Positions 34,078 to 41,407 of a stretch of DNA of 64,000 bases are shown here, piece by piece. The stretch comes from Caulobacter segnis (lineage in GTDB: Bacteria; Pseudomonadota; Alphaproteobacteria; Caulobacterales; Caulobacteraceae), in contig NZ_CP096040.1 of assembly GCF_023935105.1 (NCBI RefSeq), positions 3,596,001-3,660,000 on the forward strand, read 5' to 3'. The stretch's first letter is position 1. The number at the start of each line of letters is the position of its first letter. Position numbers and translations under genes: made by a program. The notes beneath the pieces are model-generated. The model was not told the DNA's origin. It did no database searches and was given only the letters and a program-made list of their open reading frames with translations.

Positions 34078-34130
34078 CATAGGCTGGGTTGGCTGGCCGC
34101 CGGTAAGGCGACTAAAACCCGAAGCGGCTC

Positions 34131-34565
34131 TTAGCGAGCGGCTTGGAACTTCTCGACGGCGGCGCTGACGCGTTCGTTCAGCGGCTTCACCGAGTCCTTG
34201 ATCGAGGCCGAGACGATCTCCGAGGCCTTGCTGACCTGGGCGATGTAGGCTTCCAGGGCCGACTTGGCCCAGGCGGTCTGCAGTTCGACGGCTTCCTGGA
34301 CGCTCTTGGCGGCGGCCAGCGACTTTGCGGCGGCGACTTGATCTTCCGCGGCCTTCTTGCCGTAGGCAAAGGTCTGGGCGCCCAGGGCTTCGGCGCCCTT
34401 GGTGGCGGCGGTCACCGAGGCGACGACGGCTTCCAGGTTCTTCTTCGAGTGGGTGTTGGCTTCGGCCAGGGCGGCCAGGGACTTCTCGACGCCGTCCTTG
34501 AACGCTTGGTTCGAGGCGGTCGTGAATTGCTCGACGGTGGTCTTGACGGTTTCGGCGGCGGCCAT
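34131..34565 (-). CDS. Phasin family protein (PHA granule-associated)
   Basis: 144 residues, almost all alpha-helical and alanine-rich: VKTTVEQFTTASNQAFKDGV, AALAEANTHSKKNLEAVVAS, ALGAQTFAYGKKAAEDQVAA and the C-terminal ASIKDSVKPLNERV. This is the phasin_2 pattern, a surface protein of polyhydroxyalkanoate granules. ATG 34565 has GGAG eight bases upstream. The AT-richer upstream region carries TGC/GCA repeats resembling PhaR-type operators. Confidence 0.87.
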   Translation of the reverse strand: MAAAETVKTTVEQFTTASNQAFKDGVEKSLAALAEANTHSKKNLEAVVASVTAATKGAEALGAQTFAYGKKAAEDQVAAAKSLAAAKSVQEAVELQTAWAKSALEAYIAQVSKASEIVSASIKDSVKPLNERVSAAVEKFQAAR

Positions 34566-34873
34566 TGGGGCTCTCCTGGGGAGGAAGAAGACGGCGGGGC
34601 GGAGAACGAGCCGCAGCTCGCCCATCTGCGCTTGGGACACCGCGGTTCTCTCATGTTGCAGTGCAGCAGTCAACAATTTTGTGCAGCGCACCATGACGCA
34701 ACGGAATCAGCCAGCAAGCTGCAGCATTGGAAGCACGCCCCCGATTTTTTCACGCCTGCGGCAAGATCGCTCACCAGTTGTTTACTTTAGCGAAAGGCGT
34801 CTTCCATCATGCTACGGGTCACGCGTGTGGCGGCGCCAGCCGCTTCCCAGTTCAAAATGACGGACGCTGCCCG

Positions 34874-36187
34874 ATGTTCGCCAAGCTTATTTCCGCCCGC
34901 TCCTTCCTCGCCGCAGCCGGCCTGGCGCTGTCTTGCATGGTCGGCGCGCTCGCCCCGACCACCGCCTCGGCCGCCATACCCTATCTGCAGCTGAACGCCT
35001 CGGAGCCGAAGTACGCGGCGATCGTCATCGACGCCAATTCGGGCGAAGTCCTTTACGACAAAAGGGCCGACAGCCCTCGCTACCCCGCCTCGGTCACCAA
35101 GGTGATGACCCTGTACCTGACCTTCGAGGCGCTCAGCGAAGGCCGGCTGAAACTGACCGACCGGGTCGTCATGTCGCCCCGCGCGGCGGCCCAGGCCCCG
35201 ACCAAGATCGGCCTGCGCCCCGGCGACAGCATGAGTGTCGACGAGGCCATCAAGTCCATGACGGTCAAGTCCGCCAACGACGTCGCCGTGGCCATGGCCG
35301 AGCGACTCGCCGGCAGCGAGTCGCGATTCGCCGCCCTGATGACCCTGCGCGGTCAGGAGCTGGGCATGCGCAACAGCCGCTTCGTGAACGCCTCGGGCCT
35401 GCCCGACAGCCGCCAGATCTCAACGGCCCGCGACCTGGCCATCCTGTCGCGCGCCGCCATGCGCGACTTCCCGCAGTACTACAGCTACTTCTCGGTGAAG
35501 GGCTTCACCTTCCGGGGCAACTACATCAAGGGCCACAACCGCCTGCTGGACAGCATGGAAGGGTTCGACGGCCTGAAGACCGGCTACACCAACGCATCGG
35601 GCTTCAACCTAGCGGGCTCGGCCGTGCGTGACGGCCGTCGCTTGATCGCCGTGGTCCTGGGCGGCCCGTCGACCGCCTGGCGCGACAACAACATGGAAGA
35701 CCTGCTGCTGACCGGCTTCGACGTGATGAAGCGTCGTTCGCGCGGCGAGCGCACCTCGATCGCCGCCAATATTTACGAGGACGATCCCTCGGGCCCGATC
35801 GAGCGTCCGTCGGTCGAGCAAGGCGACGGCGACCAGGCCGGCCTGCGCATCGTCCTGACCGAGAACCCGCGCAATCCGGGCCCGGTGAAGGTCTCGCCGA
35901 CGATGCGCGGCGCCCAGGAAGCCGCCAAGGCCAAGCCTGCCGCCAAGAAGGCGAAGGGCGAATGGGGCGTGCAGGTCGGCGCCTTCAAGTCCAAGTCGCT
36001 GGCCAACGATCAGCTGAAGCTGGTGCGCGGTCGCTTCGCCAAGGTCGTGGCCGAGGCCGAGGCCGCCGTGGAAGGCGCCGGCGGCACGTTCCGCGCCCAG
36101 TTCCAGGGCATGACCTCTGACGCCGCCCGTAGCGCCTGCTCGGCCCTGAAGGCCAAGCGCGTGCCCTGCATGGTGCTCCAGCCCTAA
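34874..36187 (+). CDS. Serine D-alanyl-D-alanine carboxypeptidase with SPOR domain
   Basis: 437 residues. The signal peptide ends near TTASAAIP. Penicillin-binding motifs are SVTK (residues about 73-76), SAN near 134 and KTGYT near 236, as in DacA-type low-mass PBPs. A linker with Lys/Ala repeats leads to a C-terminal SPOR domain (GEWGVQVGAFKSKSLANDQ, ending KAKRVPCMVLQP), which binds denuded glycan at the division site. It therefore trims stem peptides, probably at midcell. ATG 34874 is the only start preceding the signal peptide in frame. Confidence 0.93.
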   Translation: MFAKLISARSFLAAAGLALSCMVGALAPTTASAAIPYLQLNASEPKYAAIVIDANSGEVLYDKRADSPRYPASVTKVMTLYLTFEALSEGRLKLTDRVVMSPRAAAQAPTKIGLRPGDSMSVDEAIKSMTVKSANDVAVAMAERLAGSESRFAALMTLRGQELGMRNSRFVNASGLPDSRQISTARDLAILSRAAMRDFPQYYSYFSVKGFTFRGNYIKGHNRLLDSMEGFDGLKTGYTNASGFNLAGSAVRDGRRLIAVVLGGPSTAWRDNNMEDLLLTGFDVMKRRSRGERTSIAANIYEDDPSGPIERPSVEQGDGDQAGLRIVLTENPRNPGPVKVSPTMRGAQEAAKAKPAAKKAKGEWGVQVGAFKSKSLANDQLKLVRGRFAKVVAEAEAAVEGAGGTFRAQFQGMTSDAARSACSALKAKRVPCMVLQP

Positions 36188-36194
36188 ACACCGC

Positions 36195-36314
36195 CTCCCC
36201 GGCGAAAGCCGGGCCCCAGATCGAACCAAGGGCGCCGAGCGGCTAGGCTCGGCGCCCTTTCGCATTCACGGTTGACGCTCAGGATGAGCCCGGGCCCCGG
36301 CTTTCGCCGGGGAG
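36195..36314. repeat. Inverted repeat (19-bp arms) enclosing a terminator
   Basis: CTCCCCGGCGAAAGCCGGG at 36195-36213 is perfectly inverted at 36296-36314. Between the arms a 13-pair hairpin (AAGGGCGCCGAGC...GCTCGGCGCCCTT, 36228-36260) followed by TTT can terminate the carboxypeptidase transcript. The arms resemble GC-rich palindromic elements of alphaproteobacterial genomes. Confidence 0.7.
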
Positions 36315-36326
36315 ACGGCGGTGAGA

Positions 36327-37559
36327 CTAGGCTTCCGAGATCACTTTCGAGATCAGCCGCGCCATTCGCGCCACGCCTTCCTCGATCTGCTCGTCGGTGG
36401 GCAGCGAGTAGCTGAGGCGGATGGCGTTGGGCGTCTGGACCTCGGCGAAGAACGGCGCGCCGGGCACGAAGGCCACGCGCTCCTCGGCGATGGCCCGCGC
36501 CAACAGCGCCGCGCCATCAATCCCTTCCGGCAGGTCGACCCAGACGAACATGCCGCCTTCCGGATGCGACCAGGTCACGCCCTTGGGCATGCTCCGCTCC
36601 AGCGCCGCCAGGATCACCCGCGCCTTGTGGCCATAGGCGCCACGCAGACGGTGCAGGTGCTGGTCATAGCCTTCCGAGACGGCGCGGTGGGCGACCATCT
36701 GGTTGATCGTCGAGACGTGCAGGTCAGCGCCTTGCTTCAGCAGGACCAACTTCTCGATCACCGCCTTGGGCCCGCAGACCCAGCCGATGCGCAGGGCCGG
36801 CGACAGGGTCTTGGACAGGGTGCCCAGGAACAGGGTGCGGGCGTTGTCGATGCCGCCCGAGCGGGCGATGTCCAGCGACAGCAGGGTCGGCGTCGTCTCG
36901 CCCACGAACCGCAGTTCGCGATAGGCCGCATCCTCGACCAGGGTCATGTCCAGACGGTCGGCCAGGGCCAGCACGGCCTGGCGCTCCTCCAGGGTCAGGC
37001 TAACGCCGGTCGGATTGGCGAAGTCGGGCACGAAATAGCCCAGCGCGCCGTGCGGAAGGTCGGCGGCCGCCGGATCCCGCAGCGCATCCTCCGGCAGGTC
37101 GCGATAGGCGGGCTCGTAGCCGTTGAAGGCCTGCAGCGCGCCCAGATAGGTCGGTCGCGCCACCACGACCGTGTCGCCGGGGCTGATGAACAGCTTGCCG
37201 ACCAGGTCCAGCGCCTGCTGCGAGCCGGCGGTCAGCATGATGTTGTGCGGCTCGCACGGCATGCCGTCGCGGCTCATCCGCTCGGCGATCCACTGGCGCA
37301 GCGGTAGATAGCCTTCGCTGACCGAATATTGCAGCGCCTGCCGTGACAGGGCCGGATCGGCCAGAATGGCGTCGTAACCGGCCTGGATCTGCTCGGCCGG
37401 GAACAGGCCAGGATCGGGGATGCCGCCGGCGAACGACAGGATGTCGGGCTGGTCCAGCAGCTTGAGCAGCTCGCGGATCTCGCTGGCGCGGACGCGGCTC
37501 ATGCGGTCGCTGAAGCGCGCGGCCCATTCGGCGGCGCGGTCGGTGTCTTGGGTGGTCAT
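36327..37559 (-). CDS. PLP aminotransferase, 2-aminoadipate/MocR-type
   Basis: 410 residues, fold type I without a fused DNA-binding domain. The N-terminal IRELLKLLDQPDILSFAGGIPDP, then ALQYSVSEGYLPLRQWIAER, FVPDFANPTGVSLTLEER, LVEDAAYREL and the lysine in LGTLSKTLSPALRIGW are characteristic of the aminoadipate aminotransferase/LysN-like group. The C-terminal IRLSYSLPTDEQIEEGV carries the substrate arginine. The substrate is not certain. Confidence 0.87.
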   Translation of the reverse strand: MTTQDTDRAAEWAARFSDRMSRVRASEIRELLKLLDQPDILSFAGGIPDPGLFPAEQIQAGYDAILADPALSRQALQYSVSEGYLPLRQWIAERMSRDGMPCEPHNIMLTAGSQQALDLVGKLFISPGDTVVVARPTYLGALQAFNGYEPAYRDLPEDALRDPAAADLPHGALGYFVPDFANPTGVSLTLEERQAVLALADRLDMTLVEDAAYRELRFVGETTPTLLSLDIARSGGIDNARTLFLGTLSKTLSPALRIGWVCGPKAVIEKLVLLKQGADLHVSTINQMVAHRAVSEGYDQHLHRLRGAYGHKARVILAALERSMPKGVTWSHPEGGMFVWVDLPEGIDGAALLARAIAEERVAFVPGAPFFAEVQTPNAIRLSYSLPTDEQIEEGVARMARLISKVISEA

Positions 37560-37631
37560 GGGGTGATCTAGTCCGAACTGAATGACGCTATAGAGCCGCG
37601 ACGGCGGCTCGCCTGAACTCGGTTCAGGACG

Positions 37632-37691
37632 TCATACCGAGCAGGTTTGGCCCGACGAGCGGCGGCGCCAGAAGCGTTCGCGATTGATCAT
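37632..37691 (-). CDS. Very short ORF with good ribosome-binding site (19 codons)
   Basis: ATG 37691 follows GGAGAAGGGC and encodes MINRERFWRRRSSGQTCSV. It begins 15 bases after the J-domain gene stop on the same strand. It is basic with no hydrophobic part. It may be a chance ORF or a small translated element; nothing else supports it. Confidence 0.2.
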   Translation of the reverse strand: MINRERFWRRRSSGQTCSV

Positions 37692-37705
37692 GCCCTTCTC
37701 CTATC

Positions 37706-38140
37706 TCAGCTGCGCCGCTTGATCAAACGATCGCGCGCGGCGTTGAGCTGGGCGGCCAGCCCTTGCGTGCCGCCCTTGTCGGGATGGGCCAGCTGGATCA
37801 GGCGCGTATAGGCCGCCTTGACCTCGGCCAGGGTGGCCTCGGGGCCAACGCCCAGGATGGCGCGAGCTTCCGATAGGCTGAGTTCCGGCTTGGGCGGCTG
37901 GACCATCTCGCGGCGGATGACTGGACGGCGGCGCGCCTCGGTGACGCTCCACAGCGCGATGACGCCCAGCACGATCCCCGTGCCCCACGATCCGCGGATC
38001 GTGGCGTAGGCCGCCGCCGCGAAGGCGGCGATCGAGGCCGCCCCCGCCCCTACCCGCCAGCCGTCGCCCTTCAGCAGGGTTCGGCCACGAGGCCACAGCA
38101 GGAAGACGAGGATGGCCGCGCCCAGCAGCAGGTACAGCAT
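37706..38140 (-). CDS. Membrane-anchored J-domain protein (DnaJ/Tim14-like)
   Basis: 144 residues from the ATG at 38140 (GGAG five bases upstream; a GTG 15 bases further up is also open). Two N-terminal hydrophobic segments (MLYLLLGAAILVFLLWP and a second around AAAYATIRGSW) precede a J domain with LSLSEARAILGVGPEATLAEVK and the HPD motif in LIQLAHPDKGGT. It should stimulate a DnaK-type ATPase at the membrane. It resembles Tim14/DjlA-like regulators in size. Confidence 0.85.
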   Translation of the reverse strand: MLYLLLGAAILVFLLWPRGRTLLKGDGWRVGAGAASIAAFAAAAYATIRGSWGTGIVLGVIALWSVTEARRRPVIRREMVQPPKPELSLSEARAILGVGPEATLAEVKAAYTRLIQLAHPDKGGTQGLAAQLNAARDRLIKRRS

Positions 38141-38179
38141 CGGAACTCCAAACACGAAAACGGGCGGCAGGGTCGCCCC

Positions 38180-38203
38180 TAAAGCCTGCCTGAGCAGGCT
38201 TTA
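38180..38203. terminator. Hairpin between the J-domain gene and mipZ
   Basis: TAAAGCCTGCCTGAGCAGGCTTTA is a perfect 24-base palindrome with at most a short loop, about 92 bases downstream of the mipZ stop. It lacks a U-run, so terminator function is uncertain. Confidence 0.4.
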
Positions 38204-38294
38204 GATCCGAACATTGGAGCGCGTTTAGGGGGCGAAACCGCGAGCACTTTCGCCCAACGCGTTCCCGCCCGCTCTCAACCATGTAGACGTTGGC

Positions 38295-39131
38295 TTACTG
38301 CGCCGCCAGCAGGGTCTCGCCCGAATAGGCCGCCAGGCCCAGGCTGTGCATCAGGGCGCGCAGTTCCTGGCGCGCGGCCAGGTGCTGCAGCGACACCGGC
38401 ACCGGGCGCACCTGCGGCGACAGGTCGGCGATGGTCAGGCCGAACGGGAACAGCTCGCGATAGATGACGCGGTCGCGCAGGCCGGGGCCGATGCGGAAGC
38501 CGACGCGCTTGGCCAGGGCCGTCAGACGGTCCTCCAGGCGCTTGCGGTTACGGGCCTCGGTGGTGGCCAATCGATTGCGTAGCACGACCCAATCCATCGC
38601 CTGGCGCTGGCCAGACAGGGCCCGCTGCTTGCGGCCTTCCCAGACGGTCAGCGAGTACAGGCTGGGCTTGGTCAGCTCCAGGGTCACCGGATCCACGGTG
38701 CCCAGCATGTCGAAGTCGACGAAGCTGTCGTTCATCGGCGTCACGACCAGATCCGCTCGGCCGTGGGCCAGGCGGGTGATGGCGCTGTCGCCGCCGGGGG
38801 TGTCGATCAGGATGAAGTCGCAGTCCTCGGCCGCCTTGGCGAAGGCGGCCTCGAAACCGGCGACCTGCTCCTCCTCCGACTTCTCGGCCAGGGCGATGTC
38901 GTTGTCGCTGAGGGTCAGCGACAGCGGCATGGGCAGATCCAGCTTCTTGCTGGCCGTCCAGGCGACACGGTTCTCGAAGAACCGACCCGAGGTGCGCTGG
39001 CGCAGGTCCAGGTCGAGCACGGCGACCTTGGCGCCACCGTACAGCAGCGCGGTCGCGAGGTGGACGGCGATGGTGGACTTGCCCGCACCACCCTTTTCGT
39101 TGCCGACGACGATGACGCGCGTTTCGGCCAT
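38295..39131 (-). CDS. mipZ: Division-plane ATPase MipZ
   Basis: 278 residues of the ParA/MinD-like ATPase family. The deviant Walker A is GNEKGGAGKSTIAVHL, the switch aspartate lies in VAVLDLDLRQRTSG and the Walker B region in FILIDTPGGDSAITR. Matches to Caulobacter MipZ run the full length (LSDNDIALAE, LGTVDPVTLELTKPSLY, RQEL). MipZ forms a bipolar gradient with ParB and inhibits FtsZ away from midcell. ATG 39131 gives the known N-terminus. Confidence 0.97.
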   Translation of the reverse strand: MAETRVIVVGNEKGGAGKSTIAVHLATALLYGGAKVAVLDLDLRQRTSGRFFENRVAWTASKKLDLPMPLSLTLSDNDIALAEKSEEEQVAGFEAAFAKAAEDCDFILIDTPGGDSAITRLAHGRADLVVTPMNDSFVDFDMLGTVDPVTLELTKPSLYSLTVWEGRKQRALSGQRQAMDWVVLRNRLATTEARNRKRLEDRLTALAKRVGFRIGPGLRDRVIYRELFPFGLTIADLSPQVRPVPVSLQHLAARQELRALMHSLGLAAYSGETLLAAQ

Positions 39132-39153
39132 GGCTCGATCCTCGATGCGTCGC

Positions 39154-39193
39154 GACTCGCACGACCTTGGACTGAAGGTTAACACGATGTTAC
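39154..39193. promoter_or_regulatory. CtrA-like box and CcrM site between mipZ and panC
   Basis: TTAA-CACGATG-TTAC at 39179-39193 matches TTAA-N7-TTAA with one mismatch. GACTC (GANTC) at 39154-39158 lies between it and the mipZ start. The box is 48 bases upstream of mipZ and 140 upstream of panC, so it more likely serves mipZ. Confidence 0.45.
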
Positions 39194-39332
39194 CGCCGCC
39201 CCACCGGGTCAACCGTCTCAATCCACAGGCATAATTGTCGCACCCCGAAAGCGGGTTTCCCGCGCGGGATGGTGGACCCGGCGCCGCGCCGGGGTCATAA
39301 GCCACGCCTGTCCGCGTGGAGCCCTTCAGAGC

Positions 39333-40190
39333 ATGAGCAGCCCGATCATCGTCCGCACCGTCGCCGAGATGCGCGCGCACGTGCGCGCCTGGAAGACGGC
39401 CGGCCAGCGCGTGGCCTTGGTCCCGACGATGGGCGCCCTGCACGAGGGCCACCTTTCGCTGATCCGCATCGCCCGCCAGAACGCGGACCGGGTCGTCGCC
39501 ACCATCTTCGTCAATCCCAAGCAGTTCGCGCCGCACGAGGACTTCGACGCCTATCCGCGCGGCGAGGCCGCCGACGTCGAGAAACTGGCCTCGGTCGGCT
39601 GCGACCTGCTGTTCGCCCCGAACGGCGCCGAGATGTACGCGCCCGGCTTCGCCTCAGCGGTGTCGGTGTCGGGCGTCTCCGAACCGCTGGAAGGCGCGGC
39701 GCGGCCGCAGTTCTTCGGCGGGGTGGCGACCGTGGTGGCCAAGCTGTTCAACCAGAGCCAGGCCGATGTCGCCGTGTTCGGCGAGAAGGACTACCAGCAG
39801 CTGCAGGTGGTCAAGCGCATGGCCCGCGACCTGGATATCCCCATCGCGATCATCGGCGCCCCGACGGCGCGCGCCGAGGACGGCTTGGCCCTCTCGTCGC
39901 GCAACGCCTATCTGTCGGCGCCGGAACGCGCGGCCGCCGTGGCCCTGCCCACGGCCATGAAGGCCGCCGCCGCCGAGATCGCCGCCGGCGGTCGGATCGA
40001 CGCGGCCGAACAAAAGGCCACGGCCGCCCTGCAGGCGGCCGGCTTTGGTCAGGTGGACTATGTCGAGGTGCGTGAAGCCAGCGACCTGTCGCGGCTGGGT
40101 CCCGGTCCGATCGGCGATGCCCAAGGCCGGATCCTGATCGCCGCGTGGCTGGGCAAGACGCGGCTGATCGACAACATGGCCGTCGGTTAG
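39333..40190 (+). CDS. panC: Pantothenate synthetase
   Basis: 285 residues. Condenses pantoate with beta-alanine through a pantoyl-adenylate. The N-terminal VALVPTMGALHEGHLSLIRI holds the HxGH-type nucleotide motif, TIFVNPKQFAPHEDFDAYPR follows, and VFGEKDYQQLQVVKRMA and the late LALSSRNAYLSAPERAAA (KMSKS-like) complete the fold. Length and motifs are normal. It diverges from mipZ and no panB is nearby. Confidence 0.96.
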   Translation: MSSPIIVRTVAEMRAHVRAWKTAGQRVALVPTMGALHEGHLSLIRIARQNADRVVATIFVNPKQFAPHEDFDAYPRGEAADVEKLASVGCDLLFAPNGAEMYAPGFASAVSVSGVSEPLEGAARPQFFGGVATVVAKLFNQSQADVAVFGEKDYQQLQVVKRMARDLDIPIAIIGAPTARAEDGLALSSRNAYLSAPERAAAVALPTAMKAAAAEIAAGGRIDAAEQKATAALQAAGFGQVDYVEVREASDLSRLGPGPIGDAQGRILIAAWLGKTRLIDNMAVG

Positions 40191-40199
40191 CCTGCGGAC

Positions 40200-40286
40200 C
40201 TAGAGGGGTTTCAGGGCGATCAGCAGACCGGCGATCAAGCCCACGAACAGCATCCCCACGCCCAAGGCGGCGAAACCGGCCTTCAT
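40200..40286 (-). CDS. 28-residue single-helix membrane protein
   Basis: ATG 40286 encodes MKAGFAALGVGMLFVGLIAG, then LLIALKPL. GGAGGG ends six bases before this ATG; another ATG lies two codons further upstream. One hydrophobic helix covers most of the protein, as in small subunits or regulators of membrane complexes. The stop is only nine bases from the end of panC on the other strand. Confidence 0.55.
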   Translation of the reverse strand: MKAGFAALGVGMLFVGLIAGLLIALKPL

Positions 40287-40364
40287 CGTCATCCCTCCGC
40301 TATCCCTGCGACAAGGTGACACCCGCCACGGTTGCCAGTTCACTAACGACACACGTCGTGATCG

Positions 40365-40763
40365 TTACCAGGCGCCGATTTCCCGCAGTTGCCGCGCCAG
40401 GTCCGGCGGCAGGTCGGCGGCTTCGCTTTCGGTGAGGTCCGGCGGCGCGTCCTCGGGCTTGAGATAACGCCAGCCCTGGAACGCGCGGCGCGGCTGCGGC
40501 GCGACGCGAATGATCGGCGGATCGACCGTCACCTCGCAGCGCGAGGCCGCGCCCGAGCCGACGGTGTCGATGGCCAGGATCTTCTGGCGGCACAGGATCT
40601 GGCCCTTGAACACCCGGTACAGCGAGCCGCCATCCAGGACCTCGTCGATCCGCTTGGGCGTCATCCGGGTGTGCATGACCCACGGATGACCTTCCGTGTG
40701 CCAGGCCAGGAGATCCTCGACGGTGTCGCAGCCGACGACTAGCTTGATGATGTGCAGCGCCAT
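40365..40763 (-). CDS. DUF1489 family protein
   Basis: 132 residues with the DUF1489 pattern: MALHIIKLVVGCDTVEDLLA, then HTRMTPKRIDEVLDGGSLY (residues about 32-49), VFKGQILCRQKILAID and ARQLREIGAW at the end. It is a conserved alphaproteobacterial family of unknown role. It has no signal peptide or helices, so it is cytoplasmic. It stands alone on the minus strand between a tiny membrane ORF and a secreted protein. Confidence 0.87.
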   Translation of the reverse strand: MALHIIKLVVGCDTVEDLLAWHTEGHPWVMHTRMTPKRIDEVLDGGSLYRVFKGQILCRQKILAIDTVGSGAASRCEVTVDPPIIRVAPQPRRAFQGWRYLKPEDAPPDLTESEAADLPPDLARQLREIGAW

Positions 40764-40832
40764 GGCCGCTAGATAGCGCGGGACGGGGCCAAGGCAACAA
40801 CCCTGGTCGCGTCCGGAAGCCCAGAAACGCGA

Positions 40833-40862
40833 AAGCCCCCGCCGGCGGACCGACGGGGGCTT
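40833..40862 (-). terminator. Rho-independent terminator of the secreted protein gene
   Basis: On the minus strand AAGCCCCCGTCGG...CCGGCGGGGGCTT has a stem of eight or more GC-rich pairs and is followed by TCGCG. It lies 30 bases beyond the stop of the 103-residue secreted protein. Confidence 0.75.
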
Positions 40863-40891
40863 ACGTGGATAGCGCTGAGGCTAGGAGAAGC

Positions 40892-41203
40892 TTACGCGCC
40901 GCCCGGGAAGCGGAAGGGAACCTTAACCGAACCGGTCTTGGCGCCCATCGGCAGCTTCTCGGCGATGCACATGGCGGCCTTGTCGAAGCCCTTGCCGGCC
41001 GCGCTGTTGTCGACGACCTTGCAGTCCGACAGCTTGCCGTCCGCGGCGTTGCACTCGAGCATGACTTGAGCGGCGTCGCGCGTGTTGGCGAACTGTTGCA
41101 AGCAACGGCCCATCTGGTCTTCGAAGCCACCGGCGGCCGAAGCGGCCTGAGCGACGAAGAAGCTGCCGGCGAGACCCGCGGCGAAAGCGATCGAGAGTTT
41201 CAT
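40892..41203 (-). CDS. Small secreted protein with four cysteines
   Basis: 103 residues. The signal peptide is MKLSIAFAAGLAGSFFVAQA, cut near ASAAGG. The mature part has four cysteines (GRCLQQF, LECNAAD, SDCKVV, AMCIAEK), enough for two disulfides, and ends VKVPFRFPGGA. The spacing is like the conserved TonB-C type or uncharacterised periplasmic domains of Caulobacterales. I cannot name the family. ATG 41203 has a GGGTGGG stretch just before it. Confidence 0.7.
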   Translation of the reverse strand: MKLSIAFAAGLAGSFFVAQAASAAGGFEDQMGRCLQQFANTRDAAQVMLECNAADGKLSDCKVVDNSAAGKGFDKAAMCIAEKLPMGAKTGSVKVPFRFPGGA

Positions 41204-41407
41204 ACCCACCCGTTCCTATTGGTTCTGACGAACAATACCGATGGGCGGCGTTCTCGCGGATCTACCCTAAAGAATGACCAAGGTTCGCGGTTAATCATTT
41301 CCAAAAATGATTGGGCCGCGAGAGGCCGGAGACCGGCGATGACTGACCATCGGCGATCCAATTCGCGGCGGTCAAGCCTCCTTGTAAGAACTATGCTTGA
41401 CGGGCCG

